Assembly: GCA_903928015.1 (NCBI GenBank)
Contig: CAIYPF010000164.1
Coordinates: 1-40,709 of the forward strand
Direction of reading: 5' to 3'
Source: an uncultured Gammaproteobacteria bacterium
GTDB taxonomy: Bacteria; Pseudomonadota; Gammaproteobacteria; Pseudomonadales; UBA5518
DNA length: 40,709 nt
The translations under genes and the position numbers were made by a program. The notes below the pieces were generated by a model. It made no database searches, was not told the DNA's origin, and saw only the letters and a list, made by a program, of their open reading frames with translations. Shown here in pieces: positions 1 through 7,806 of this stretch. How positions within the stretch are numbered: position 1 is the stretch's first letter; each line of letters starts with the position of its first letter.

Positions 1-128
1 ATGGCCCGCTCCTACATCAATCTTCTGGTCGCGGGCGTGGCCCGCTCGTACATCACCGTTCTGGTCGCGGGCGTGGCCCGCTCACACAGCGAGCGGGGAG
101 TTCCGTAGGAGCGGGCCATGCCCGCGAC
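1..128. repeat. REP-like palindromic repeat cluster, left edge
   Basis: At least four copies of a roughly 24-nt element with a 6-bp stem, GCGGGC-(A/G)TG-GCCCGC, followed by CTCCTAC or a variant. Copies lie at 1-15 (cut by the window edge), 28-51 and 64-87 in the same orientation, and 105-128 inverted. The first three recur at an exact 36-nt period because the 12-13 nt between them (CATCAnnnTTCTG type) is also conserved, so this is a short tandem array that may continue to the left. The same element recurs at 6416-6523, 9337-9447 and 13094-13185. It resembles Pseudomonas REP sequences (established family). No RAYT transposase gene is visible here. Confidence 0.85.
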
Positions 129-160
129 GGCGCCCGCACCGCGCAAACCCGCCACCCACA

Positions 161-1066
161 TCACGCCGCATACCGCTTGCGGAACCACCCTTGCGCCCGC
201 GGCCCCGGGGCGCTGCCGGTAAGCTCCTGCGCAAGCCTTGAGGCCGCGAGCAGAGCCGGCATATCCACACCCGTATCCATGCCACAGGCCTCGAGCATCA
301 GCACCACGTCTTCGGTGGCCACATTGCCCGAGGCACCCGGCGCGAAGGGGCAACCGCCCAGCCCGGCAATCGAGCTGTCGAACTTCCGGATGCCGGCATC
401 CAGCGCCGCGTAGCAATTCGCGACAGCCATCGCGCGGGTGTCATGGAAATGGCCCGAAAGCACCGCCGCACCGTGCTGCGCCACGAGCCGGCGCATCAAT
501 GCCTGCACCGCCGCAGGGCTCGCTGCACCGATGGTATCTGCGATGGCCACCTCATGGGCACCCGCCACCAGCAACTCATCGGTGAGGCGCTCCGTGACTG
601 CAGGGTCCACAGCGCCCTCGAAGGGGCACTCGAAGGCCACCGAGATGTAGCCCTGCACGATCACGCCTTCCTCGCGCGCTCGGGCGATGATGCCGCGCGC
701 CACGTCCAGCACCTTCGCCGCGTCCATGCCGATGTTCTTCAGGCTCATGGTGTCGGTGGCCGAGAGCACCAGAGCCACTCTCGATGCACCCGCGGCACGC
801 GCCAGCGCGTAGCCTTTTTCGTTCGGCACCAGCACGCTCAGTTGCGCGAGTTCCTGCGGGGCAAACCCCGCCAGCACCTGATCGGCGCCCGCCATCTGCG
901 GCACGGCCTTGGGCGAGACAAAACTGCCGGCCTCGATATGCCTGAGGCCTGCGGCGAAAAGCGCGCGGATCAGGGAAATGCGCTGCTCCGGCGAGAGGCT
1001 ACGCGCCTGGTTCTGGAGGCCGTCACGCGGCCCCACTTCGTTGACGATGACTTTCTCGCGGCTCAT
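161..1066 (-). CDS. mvaB: Hydroxymethylglutaryl-CoA lyase
   Basis: 301 residues, full length for the DRE-TIM HMG-CoA lyase family, which cleaves HMG-CoA to acetyl-CoA and acetoacetate in the cytoplasm, the last step of leucine/isovalerate or HMG catabolism. The N-terminal strand carries EVGPRDGLQNQ (R14, D15). H206 and H208 lie in GHFHD, and the flexible active-site loop GLGGCP holds C239, with N248 downstream. The spacing of these residues matches human HMGCL (H233, H235, C266, N275) with a constant offset of 27, so the active site is intact. The ATG overlaps the TGA of the upstream CoA-transferase gene by four bases (ATGA, 1063-1066), so the two are translationally coupled. A citramalyl-CoA lyase-like specificity is possible, but the full HMGL signature favours HMG-CoA. 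Confidence 0.93.
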   Translation of the reverse strand: MSREKVIVNEVGPRDGLQNQARSLSPEQRISLIRALFAAGLRHIEAGSFVSPKAVPQMAGADQVLAGFAPQELAQLSVLVPNEKGYALARAAGASRVALVLSATDTMSLKNIGMDAAKVLDVARGIIARAREEGVIVQGYISVAFECPFEGAVDPAVTERLTDELLVAGAHEVAIADTIGAASPAAVQALMRRLVAQHGAAVLSGHFHDTRAMAVANCYAALDAGIRKFDSSIAGLGGCPFAPGASGNVATEDVVLMLEACGMDTGVDMPALLAASRLAQELTGSAPGPRAQGWFRKRYAA

Positions 1067-2265
1067 GCAATCACTCCGTCCGAGGCCAGCCGGTCCAGAT
1101 CTTCTGCCGGCAGGCCAAGCAGGCTGCCCAGCACCTGCCGCGTGTGTTGCCCCAGCAAGGGCGGGGCGCTGAAGTCCTCGCCGGGCGTGCGCGAGAGCTT
1201 GATCGGGTTGCCGGGGCCACGGGTGCTCTCACCATTGGGGTGACGCAGTTCCACCACCATGTTGCGGTGCAGCACCTGCGTATCCGAGAGCGCCTGACTG
1301 AAACGGTTGACCGGTGCACAGGGTATGCGAGCACGCTCCAGTGCCGCCAGCCAGTGGGCCGAGGTGTTGGTGGCGAAAATCGCGTTCAGGCGCTCCTCGA
1401 TGAAGGCCTTGGCCGCGAGGCGGCCGGGCTGTCCGCGGAAGTCCTCGCGCTGCAGTTCCGGGTCACCGAGCATCTCGGCCAGGTTGTCCCAGAACTGGTC
1501 GAAGATCACGGCGATCACGATGAAGCCATCGGCAGTCTTGAACGTGTTGTAGGGCACGTGCACGAAATGGGCGTTGCCGATCGGGTGCGGGTCCTCGCCC
1601 GAGAGGAAATGCATGGTGGCCATGTAATTCAGCATCGAGATCTGGCAGTCGAGCATGGAGATGTCGACGTGCTGGCCGCGGCCGCTGACATTGCGCTCGA
1701 CCAGCGCCGCGAGGATGCCCATCACCGCGAACATGCCGCCGCCAAGGTCGCCGATCGGGATCCCCGCGCGCGTCGGGTGCTCGGGGTCCGCACCCGTGAT
1801 CGACATGCCGCCACCGATCGCCTGTACCACCTGATCGAAGGCCGGGCGCTGGAAGCGCGGGCCGTCGCCGCCGAAGCCCGAGATGGTCGCCGTGATGATG
1901 CGCGGGTTGCGGGCAGCGAGCCGCGGGTAATCGATGCCGAGCTTCTGCGTGACGCCGGCGCTGAAGTTGTCGACCACCACATCAGCGGTTTCGGCGAGCT
2001 GGTAGAAGAGCTCCAGGCCCTGGGTGGACTTGAGATCCACGCAGACGCTCTGCTTGTTGCGGTTGAGGGTAAGGAAGTAGGCGCCCATCCCGCCGAGGGA
2101 GTTCTTCGGGTCCTTGGCCAGCAGGGCACGGGTGCCCTCCCCCGTCAGCGGTTCCACCTTGATGGTCTCAGCACCCAGATCGGCCAGGATCATGGTGCCG
2201 TAGGGGCCGGAGAGCATATGGGTGAGGTCGAGGACGCGGATCCCGGACAGGGGTTTGGTGTTCAT
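1063..2265 (-). CDS. Class III (CaiB/BaiF family) CoA-transferase
   Basis: 400 residues, the usual length for family III CoA-transferases, which move CoA between acyl-CoA and free acid through an aspartyl-CoA thioester. The N-terminus reads PLSGIRVLDLTHMLSGPYG, followed by the ADLGAETIKVE block, both typical of CaiB/BaiF. I chose the ATG at 2265 because GGAG sits 6-9 nt upstream and family homology starts there; an open frame runs upstream to 2439 but looks non-coding. It is coupled to the HMG-CoA lyase gene by an ATGA overlap. This pairing suggests the transferase activates hydroxymethylglutarate or a related dicarboxylate, as mammalian SUGCT does for glutarate/HMG. That substrate is inference; the family assignment is firm. 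Confidence 0.88.
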   Translation of the reverse strand: MNTKPLSGIRVLDLTHMLSGPYGTMILADLGAETIKVEPLTGEGTRALLAKDPKNSLGGMGAYFLTLNRNKQSVCVDLKSTQGLELFYQLAETADVVVDNFSAGVTQKLGIDYPRLAARNPRIITATISGFGGDGPRFQRPAFDQVVQAIGGGMSITGADPEHPTRAGIPIGDLGGGMFAVMGILAALVERNVSGRGQHVDISMLDCQISMLNYMATMHFLSGEDPHPIGNAHFVHVPYNTFKTADGFIVIAVIFDQFWDNLAEMLGDPELQREDFRGQPGRLAAKAFIEERLNAIFATNTSAHWLAALERARIPCAPVNRFSQALSDTQVLHRNMVVELRHPNGESTRGPGNPIKLSRTPGEDFSAPPLLGQHTRQVLGSLLGLPAEDLDRLASDGVIA

Positions 2266-2345
2266 GCGGATCTCCGGAGCGTGCGGTCCAAAAACCCTTA
2301 GCAGGCTGCGTGCCAGTTGGCGCAGAAAGCTCCGACTCCCAGACC

Positions 2346-2370
2346 TGTTCTTGAAAACGTTTTCAGAACA
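2346..2370. promoter_or_regulatory. LacI-type palindromic operator candidate
   Basis: TGAAAACGTTTTCA at 2352-2365 is a perfect 14-bp palindrome with the central CG typical of LacI/GalR-family operators. Flanking TGTTC (2346-2350) and GAACA (2366-2370) extend the symmetry, with one unpaired base at 2351. It lies about 85 nt upstream of the CoA-transferase start codon and just downstream of the -10 of the promoter predicted at 2367-2394, a position suited to repression. No LacI-family gene is present in the window. Confidence 0.6.
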
Positions 2371-2394
2371 TAGCCTTGGGTGATTCCATCCCAA
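2367..2394 (-). promoter_or_regulatory. Predicted sigma70 promoter of the CoA-transferase/HMG-CoA lyase operon
   Basis: On the minus strand, TTGGGA (2394-2389) and TATGTT (2372-2367) are separated by 16 nt, each matching four of six consensus bases. Predicted transcription would start near 2360, inside the palindrome at 2352-2365. Supported by sequence pattern only. Confidence 0.4.
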
Positions 2395-2440
2395 CGCGGG
2401 CGCTGATCTTGACCGGCCCCTGAGCTGGATCAATACCATG

Positions 2441-2478
2441 GATTTTTCATTATGAAATTTTTCATATCAATACGAAAT
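2441..2478. promoter_or_regulatory. AT-rich inverted repeat in the divergent intergenic region
   Basis: The 327-nt gap between the CoA-transferase (start 2265) and the RTX gene (start 2593) has one strikingly AT-rich stretch here. It contains TTTCAT-T-ATGAAA (2445-2457), a 6-bp dyad, and then a second TTTCAT with a degenerate ACGAAA partner (2461-2477). This looks like a double regulator site or an AT-rich promoter element. No convincing -35/-10 pair for the RTX gene was found; a perfect TTGACA at 2505-2510 lacks a -10 at proper spacing. Confidence 0.35.
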
Positions 2479-2592
2479 GGCCGCGGCCTTTACCCGTGCC
2501 TGTTTTGACACTCAACCGGGGCTCAGGTCGGGGGATAGCGCGCCCCATCACACTGCGATAACGTTTGGCAAACTCCTTCAATAAGGAACCTT

Positions 2593-5500
2593 GTGGTGGC
2601 AAAAATTACCTCGATGAACTCCAGCACCCTTGCCATCCGGCCACTGGTCAATCTGACCGGTAGCGATTTCAGCGAATCATTTGTCGGGGGCGCTGATGCC
2701 GACATCATCAGCGGCGGAGCGGGTGACGACACACTGATCGGCCTGGACGGTGACGACACGCTGGCAGGCGATACCGGCAACGACCGCCTCTTCGGCGACA
2801 TCGGCAACGACATCCTTTCCGGGGGCGACGGAATCGATGGCGCCGCCTTCCGCTACAACCGTCTCCAACTCACCTCTGGCGTCACGTTCAGCGCCGCCAC
2901 AACGGGTGGTGTTGGCACACTCACGATCAACGCCGGCGCTCTGGGCACCGAGACGCTCGACAGCATCGAGTACGTGGTCGTACTGGGCAGCATCTTCAAC
3001 GACCGGTTTACGGGCGGTCTGGGCGCTGACGTGCTGATCGGCGGCGGCGGCGCGGACACGCTGGTGGGCGGAGACGGCGATGATTTCCTCTCGGGATTGA
3101 CCGATTTCGGCTCGGGGCGTGACCCCAACGGCATTGATGGCGCCGACTCGCTGAACGGCGGCAACGGGAACGACATCTTGCGCGGCTCGAGCGGCAACGA
3201 CACCTTGAATGGCGGCGCGGGCGATGACAACCTGCGCGGCGACGCCGGCAACGACACGCTGCTCGGCGGCGCGGGCCGGGATTTCGCGAGCTACCGCTTC
3301 GACGAGCTGGGGCTCAGCGCCGGCGTTTCCTTCAGCCTTGCCGCCGTCACCACGGCCGCAACCGTGCTTGTGGACGACGGGCAGGGCGGCCAGGACTCGC
3401 TCACCTCCATCGAAACATTCGGCATCAACGGCACCTCGCTGAACGACACCCTCACCGGCAGCGGACTGGACGACCAGATCGTCGGCGGGGCGGGCAACGA
3501 CTCGATCACTGGCGGGGCAGGCAACGATTTCGCACTCTCGGGCGATGCCGGAAACGACACCGTTCTGGGCGGCGCGGGTAATGACCTGATGGGCGGTGGA
3601 ACCGGCGCAGACAGCCTGGACGGTGGCGCCGGGATTGACCTGGCGGACTACTCCGACGTGACGGGCGCCATCACCCTCAGTCTGGTCACTGGCACGGCCA
3701 CCTGCGTCGATGGCAACGATGTGGTGCTCAACATCGAAAACGTCTCCGGCAGCATCTACGACGACACGATCACCGGCAACGCGCTCGCAAACAGCCTCGA
3801 CGGCATTGAGGGCAACGATCTACTGAACGGCGGCGGCGGAAACGACACGCTCTCCGGCGGAGATGGCGCCGACACCGTGCAGGGCGCGACCGGCGACGAC
3901 TCTCTCTCCGGCGGTATCGGTGACGACGTCCTTGCGGGCGGCACCGGCATCGACACCCTCGACGGCGGCGAAGGCGCGCACGACGCGGCGGATTTCACCG
4001 GCACGGGCGCGGGCGCCACGGCCAGCCTTCTCGCCGGTACAGCCACCAGCGGCCTGAACTCGGCAACGCTGATCGGCATCGAGGACCTGCGCGGCGCCGC
4101 CTTTGCCGATGCGCTCACCGGCAGTGACGGTGACAACTCCCTGATCGGCAACGGCGGCAACGACACTCTCGCAGGGCTGCTCGGCAACGATTTCCTCGAC
4201 GGATCGGCCGGCAACGACAACCTCGACGGCGGCGCCGGCAACGACAACCTCTGGGGCGGGCTCGGCAACGACCAGGTGGCGGGCGGCGACGGCAACGACT
4301 ACGTCGACGGATTCCAGGGCAACGACACAATGGACGGTGGCCTCGGCTTCGACATCGTGAGCTTCATCGCCTCCGCAGGCGGCGTGACGGCCAACCTGAC
4401 AACCGGACTCGCCACCACCGCCGCAGACGGCAGCATCGACAGGTTTAGCGGCTTCGAGGCCCTCATGGGCTCGGAGTTCAGCGACAACCTGCGAGGCGAT
4501 GCCAACGACAACAACCTGTCGGGGCGCAGCGGCGCTGACACCTTGACCGGCGGGGACGGCAACGATTTCCTGGCCGGCTACATCAACAACTTCGGCGAGA
4601 GCCCGCTGGGCGCCGACGGCGCCGACTCACTGAACGGCGGCAATGGCAACGATGTGCTGCGCGGCAACGCCGGCAACGACACCCTGCTGGGCGGCCCCGG
4701 TGACGACAACCTGCGCGGGGACGCGGGTGACGACAGCATCGACGGCGGCCTTGGCAACGACGGCGTGGGCTACCGCTTCGACGAGATGGGACTCAGCGCC
4801 GGGGTGGTGTTCGATGGCTCGGCGATAGGCACAAGCACATCACTGACGCTCTCGGACGGACGCGGGGGCACAGACACTCTGCTGAACATCGAATACGGCA
4901 TCCTCACCGGGACGTCCTTTGCCGACACCATCACCGGTGGCGTGAAGGGAGACCAGATCTCGGGAAACGAGGGAGATGACTCCCTCGTGGGCGGCGGCGG
5001 CAACGACTTCAATCTGATCGGCGGCGCAGGCAATGACACCATCCGGGGAGGTATCGGCGACGACACGCTGCTCGGCGGCTCGGGCAATGACCTTCTGGAT
5101 GGCGGTGCGGGCACGAACGACTGGGCGGAATTCGGCCTTAGCGCCTCTGCCGTGTTCGTGAACCTGGCCAGCGGCGTCTCGGACTCCGCCTCAGACGGTT
5201 TCGACACTCTCGTCGGTGTGGAACATCTCTCGGGGAGCGATTTCGGCGATTCACTCACAGGCAACAGTGCAGCCAACGAACTGCAAGGCAACGATGGCAA
5301 CGACACGCTCACGGGCGGCCTGGGCGCAGACGCCTTTGTCTTCGCCGCTGCGGCACCGGACAGCACCACCAACCACGACACCGTGACCGATTTCCTGAGC
5401 GGGACAGACAAGCTCGAGTTCAATGCATCGACCTTCGCAGAGCTGCGCACTGCAGGCGCGCTGGACGCCAGCGCCTTCGTCAGCGGCACTGCAGCCCTGG

Positions 5501-5643
5501 ATGCGGGTGATCGGCTGATCTACGACAGCGTCACCGGCAGCCTGCTGTACGACGCGGATGGCAGTGGGGCGGGTGAGGCTGTGTTGGTGGCAAGTTTCGG
5601 CGCAGGTACTGCGCTGGCGGCCAGCGACATCTTCGTGGTGTGA
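2593..5643 (+). CDS. RTX calcium-binding protein, probable type I secretion substrate
   Basis: 1016 residues starting at GTG with AAGGAA about 5 nt upstream; an in-frame ATG at 2614 is the alternative. The protein is almost entirely blocks of the nonapeptide GGxGxDxUx (for example GGAGNDTLLGG, GGDGNDFL). Such blocks fold into calcium-binding parallel beta-rolls outside the cell. Seven beta-rich spacers of about 45-60 residues interrupt the blocks. Three are of one type (YNRLQLTSGV, YRFDELGLSAGV, YRFDEMGLSAGV) and four of another (for example ADYSDVTGAITLSL). There is no Sec signal. The C-terminus resembles the serralysin C-terminal/type I secretion region (DTVTDFLSGTDKLEF, LLYDADGSG) and ends in the typical small-hydrophobic tail DIFVV. 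I see no protease, lipase or pore-forming domain, so toxin, adhesin and S-layer roles remain open. No ABC exporter, membrane-fusion or TolC gene is nearby. Confidence 0.9.
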   Translation: MVAKITSMNSSTLAIRPLVNLTGSDFSESFVGGADADIISGGAGDDTLIGLDGDDTLAGDTGNDRLFGDIGNDILSGGDGIDGAAFRYNRLQLTSGVTFSAATTGGVGTLTINAGALGTETLDSIEYVVVLGSIFNDRFTGGLGADVLIGGGGADTLVGGDGDDFLSGLTDFGSGRDPNGIDGADSLNGGNGNDILRGSSGNDTLNGGAGDDNLRGDAGNDTLLGGAGRDFASYRFDELGLSAGVSFSLAAVTTAATVLVDDGQGGQDSLTSIETFGINGTSLNDTLTGSGLDDQIVGGAGNDSITGGAGNDFALSGDAGNDTVLGGAGNDLMGGGTGADSLDGGAGIDLADYSDVTGAITLSLVTGTATCVDGNDVVLNIENVSGSIYDDTITGNALANSLDGIEGNDLLNGGGGNDTLSGGDGADTVQGATGDDSLSGGIGDDVLAGGTGIDTLDGGEGAHDAADFTGTGAGATASLLAGTATSGLNSATLIGIEDLRGAAFADALTGSDGDNSLIGNGGNDTLAGLLGNDFLDGSAGNDNLDGGAGNDNLWGGLGNDQVAGGDGNDYVDGFQGNDTMDGGLGFDIVSFIASAGGVTANLTTGLATTAADGSIDRFSGFEALMGSEFSDNLRGDANDNNLSGRSGADTLTGGDGNDFLAGYINNFGESPLGADGADSLNGGNGNDVLRGNAGNDTLLGGPGDDNLRGDAGDDSIDGGLGNDGVGYRFDEMGLSAGVVFDGSAIGTSTSLTLSDGRGGTDTLLNIEYGILTGTSFADTITGGVKGDQISGNEGDDSLVGGGGNDFNLIGGAGNDTIRGGIGDDTLLGGSGNDLLDGGAGTNDWAEFGLSASAVFVNLASGVSDSASDGFDTLVGVEHLSGSDFGDSLTGNSAANELQGNDGNDTLTGGLGADAFVFAAAAPDSTTNHDTVTDFLSGTDKLEFNASTFAELRTAGALDASAFVSGTAALDAGDRLIYDSVTGSLLYDADGSGAGEAVLVASFGAGTALAASDIFVV
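3061..3654 (+). repeat. Internal duplication in the RTX gene, copy 1
   Basis: Residues about 157-354 of the RTX protein align along their whole length with residues about 651-848. Shared anchors in the same order are GADSLNGGNGND, a DDNLRGDAG block and a YRFDE(L/M)GLSAGV spacer, then the next RTX block. Individual nonapeptides are expected to match, but the spacer and its order argue for segmental duplication followed by divergence. Confidence 0.65.
4543..5136 (+). repeat. Internal duplication in the RTX gene, copy 2
   Basis: Counterpart of 3061-3654, displaced by 1482 nt (494 codons). The variable linker before GADSLNGGNGND differs by one residue in length between the copies, so the duplication is not recent. 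Confidence 0.65.
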
Positions 5644-5654
5644 GGGCAGAAGAC

Positions 5655-6404
5655 ATGGGCAGGCTCGAGGGCAAACGCATCATCGTCACCGGCGGGGCCG
5701 GTGGCATCGGCAACGCGGCGTTACGCCTCTTCGCGGAAGCCGGCGCTCGCGTGGCCTGCACCTGGCACGGCAGCGAGCCCGATCTGCCCGCAGGCGTCAG
5801 CGCGCATCGCTGCAGCATCACCGACCGCGAGTCGGTACACGCCGCTTTCGATGCGATGGCGGCGGAGTTGGGCGGGCTGGATGCACTGGTACACGCTGCC
5901 GGCCTGCACGGCAGCACGCCCGCTGATGCGATCACGGATTCCGACTGGGACCGCCTGCTCGATGCGAACGTCAAAGGCAGCTGCTGGACGAATCAGGCCG
6001 CCTTCAAGCACATGCACGCGAGTGGCGGCTCGATCGTGAACATGGGTTCGGTGGAAGGCGTGCGCGGCTTCGCGGGCAACGCGGTATATGCGGCATCACG
6101 CGGAGCCGTGATGGCCTGGACGCGCAGCGTGGCGCTCGAGTGGGGGCGTCACGGTGTGCGCGTCAATTGCGTTGCGCCGGCGGTGGCCACCGAGATTTTC
6201 CGGCGCCAATGCGAAGGCCTGCCACCGGAGGTACTCGCGGGCATTGCGGCCGACCTGCAGCAACGCATCCCGCTCGGCGGCACGCTGGGCGATCCGCTGC
6301 GCGATCTCGCGCCCGTGTTGCTCTTCCTCGCGAGCGATGACTCGCGGTTCATCACCGGGCAGACGATTGCAGTGGACGGGGGCTTGATGATGGTGGGGGC
6401 CTGA
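5655..6404 (+). CDS. Short-chain dehydrogenase/reductase with YxxxR instead of YxxxK
   Basis: 249 residues, a classical-size cytoplasmic SDR that should carry out NAD(P)-dependent oxidoreduction; the substrate is unknown. The Rossmann motif is TGGAGGIG (residues 12-19). The structural motif NAAG is changed to HAAG (80-83). N105 (DANVKG), S132 and Y145 of the catalytic tetrad are present. The position of the catalytic lysine is Arg149 (YAASRGA), which is unusual and could lower activity or change its pH dependence. The ATG at 5655 has GAGG 9 nt upstream; a GTG at 5640 is possible. The gene follows the RTX gene by 11 nt in the same direction, so the two are probably co-transcribed, although a functional link is not obvious. 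Confidence 0.88.
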   Translation: MGRLEGKRIIVTGGAGGIGNAALRLFAEAGARVACTWHGSEPDLPAGVSAHRCSITDRESVHAAFDAMAAELGGLDALVHAAGLHGSTPADAITDSDWDRLLDANVKGSCWTNQAAFKHMHASGGSIVNMGSVEGVRGFAGNAVYAASRGAVMAWTRSVALEWGRHGVRVNCVAPAVATEIFRRQCEGLPPEVLAGIAADLQQRIPLGGTLGDPLRDLAPVLLFLASDDSRFITGQTIAVDGGLMMVGA

Positions 6405-6415
6405 AGCCCTGCCCC

Positions 6416-6523
6416 GCAGGAGCGGGCCGTGCCCGCGACGGTGCCTGTTCGAGGCCTCTTGTCGCGGGCATGGCCCGCTCCTGCAGGGAGGCTGCTGCTG
6501 TCGCGGGCATGGCCCGCTCCTAC
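6416..6523. repeat. REP-like repeat cluster between convergent genes
   Basis: Three copies of the same palindromic element: inverted at 6416-6439, direct at 6461-6484 and 6500-6523. The cluster fills the space between the stop codons of the SDR (6404) and the cyanophycinase-like gene (6520), where it could act as a bidirectional transcription end or mRNA 3' stabiliser. The CTCCTAC end of the last copy includes the complement of the TAG stop codon (6520-6522) of the downstream-facing gene. Confidence 0.85.
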
Positions 6524-7806
6524 AACTTGGCCTGATCAGATCGCAACGCATCAAAGCCCACTGCCGTGGCGGTAAACCGGTCTCCGTCCGGAGCGGTGCG
6601 CCAATAGCCCCGGCTCTGCGGGGTCTCGAAAAACCTGAACTGCAGCACACGCCCGCGCGAATCGATGCTGTAACGGGACACGCTGTCGGCCGCCGAGTTA
6701 TCCAGAAGTTCCACCGCCAGCAACTGCTCCAGGCGCGGATTGGGGAACGCCATTCCACCACCCGCGAGCGGCCTGAAGGCAGATCCGCCCTTGCCCTTCA
6801 CCGGCTCGCCCGCCCCCGCTACAGGCTGCAGGGATTGCAGATCAAAGCCCGCACCTGCAGGGAACAGCGAGAGCCTCAGACCTGAGGCAAGCGCCTTTCC
6901 ACCCAGATCAAAGCGCGCCTGCTCCGCATCCAGCACCGTCACACCCCCGCTACCCACGACCTTCGCGGAACGCGCGTCACCGGAGACGACGAGCGCCGTA
7001 TCCTCGTCGATACCGAAGCCACGGCGCACGCCGGTCTCACCCAGCGCCCGCACCAGACGGCCGAGCCGCGCGCGATGGTCGAAATGCTGATCGACGATGC
7101 CGGCGCCGAAAAACCCCAGCCCCTTCCACAGATAGAGCCGGCCATCGTCTTCGGCCTCGGTCTCTGCGTAGCGTGTTGTGGGTGGCTCGAGCAGGCCGCG
7201 GAAACCGTCGCCCCCGCAGATCATGGACTCACTCATGATCGCGGCCCCCGCGCTGCTGCCGCCCACTACGGCGCCGGCCGCATGCCGCTCGCGGATAAGG
7301 CGCAATAGCGGCGTGTCATTGCCATCTGCCGTGCGCAGCGTGCGCACGATGCGTGTCTGGTCACCGCCCGAGAACCAGACGCCCGACATGTGCTCCAGAC
7401 CATCGAGCAGCGCGGGAACAGAGGCGTTTCCGGACCAGCGGCTCTCGTCCACTCCGGTGGTGGAACTGTCGTCCATCTCGGCCACGGGAAAGACGCGTAC
7501 ACGCTCTGCGGCAACGCCATGCGCAACAAGGACCGTTGTGGCATAGCTGCCGCTCTCTGCGGGACTCTCGCTGGCCGCGGGAATGACCACTACGGGGCCA
7601 TCACCGGCAAGCGCCGCAACGAAGGCACTGTGCGCGGGACTGTCGTCACTCAGCGCGCCGCCCCCTATCACGAGTTGCCCCGCAGCGCGCGCGGCCGACG
7701 CCACACACAACAGCGAGAGAAACAGCCCGGCGACGTGCAGGGCGCACCGAAGCCCCTGCGTCCGGATGCTGGTTGCGGGATTGAATCGCGCAGCAGTGCC
7801 GATCAT
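6520..7806 (-). CDS. Secreted cyanophycinase-like peptidase (family S51)
   Basis: 428 residues. The N-terminus has a basic stretch and a hydrophobic core (about residues 22-38) ending in ASAARAA, a probable Sec signal peptide cleaved near residue 41-42, so the enzyme should be periplasmic or extracellular. The S51 fold is shown by the LVIGGGA start of the mature domain, SGGDQ (146-150) and GGSSAGAA (182-189) with S185 as the expected nucleophile, plus the later GFGIDEDTALVV block. Cyanophycinases cut the Asp-Arg storage polymer cyanophycin to beta-Asp-Arg dipeptides. An exported form suggests scavenging of polymer released by others, since no cyanophycin synthetase gene is nearby. The ATG overlaps the stop of the upstream SirB1-like gene (ATGA). 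Its stop codon lies within a REP-like element. Exact substrate is uncertain within S51. Confidence 0.82.
   Translation of the reverse strand: MIGTAARFNPATSIRTQGLRCALHVAGLFLSLLCVASAARAAGQLVIGGGALSDDSPAHSAFVAALAGDGPVVVIPAASESPAESGSYATTVLVAHGVAAERVRVFPVAEMDDSSTTGVDESRWSGNASVPALLDGLEHMSGVWFSGGDQTRIVRTLRTADGNDTPLLRLIRERHAAGAVVGGSSAGAAIMSESMICGGDGFRGLLEPPTTRYAETEAEDDGRLYLWKGLGFFGAGIVDQHFDHRARLGRLVRALGETGVRRGFGIDEDTALVVSGDARSAKVVGSGGVTVLDAEQARFDLGGKALASGLRLSLFPAGAGFDLQSLQPVAGAGEPVKGKGGSAFRPLAGGGMAFPNPRLEQLLAVELLDNSAADSVSRYSIDSRGRVLQFRFFETPQSRGYWRTAPDGDRFTATAVGFDALRSDQAKL

Noticed and set aside
1..128. Possible CRISPR array
   Set aside because: Unit spacing of 36 nt leaves near-identical 12-13 nt connectors, not unique spacers, and no cas genes are present.
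443..1243. Plus-strand open frame of 266 codons over mvaB
   Set aside because: Antisense to intact HMG-CoA lyase with all catalytic residues; composition is that of a shadow frame.
2505..2510. Perfect TTGACA as -35 of the RTX gene
   Set aside because: No acceptable -10 at 15-19 nt; the nearest AT-containing hexamer is more than 20 nt away.
2593..5643. RTX protein as a haemolysin or serralysin-type protease
   Set aside because: No HExxH, lipase or pore-forming region is present; only the repeats and secretion end resemble those families.
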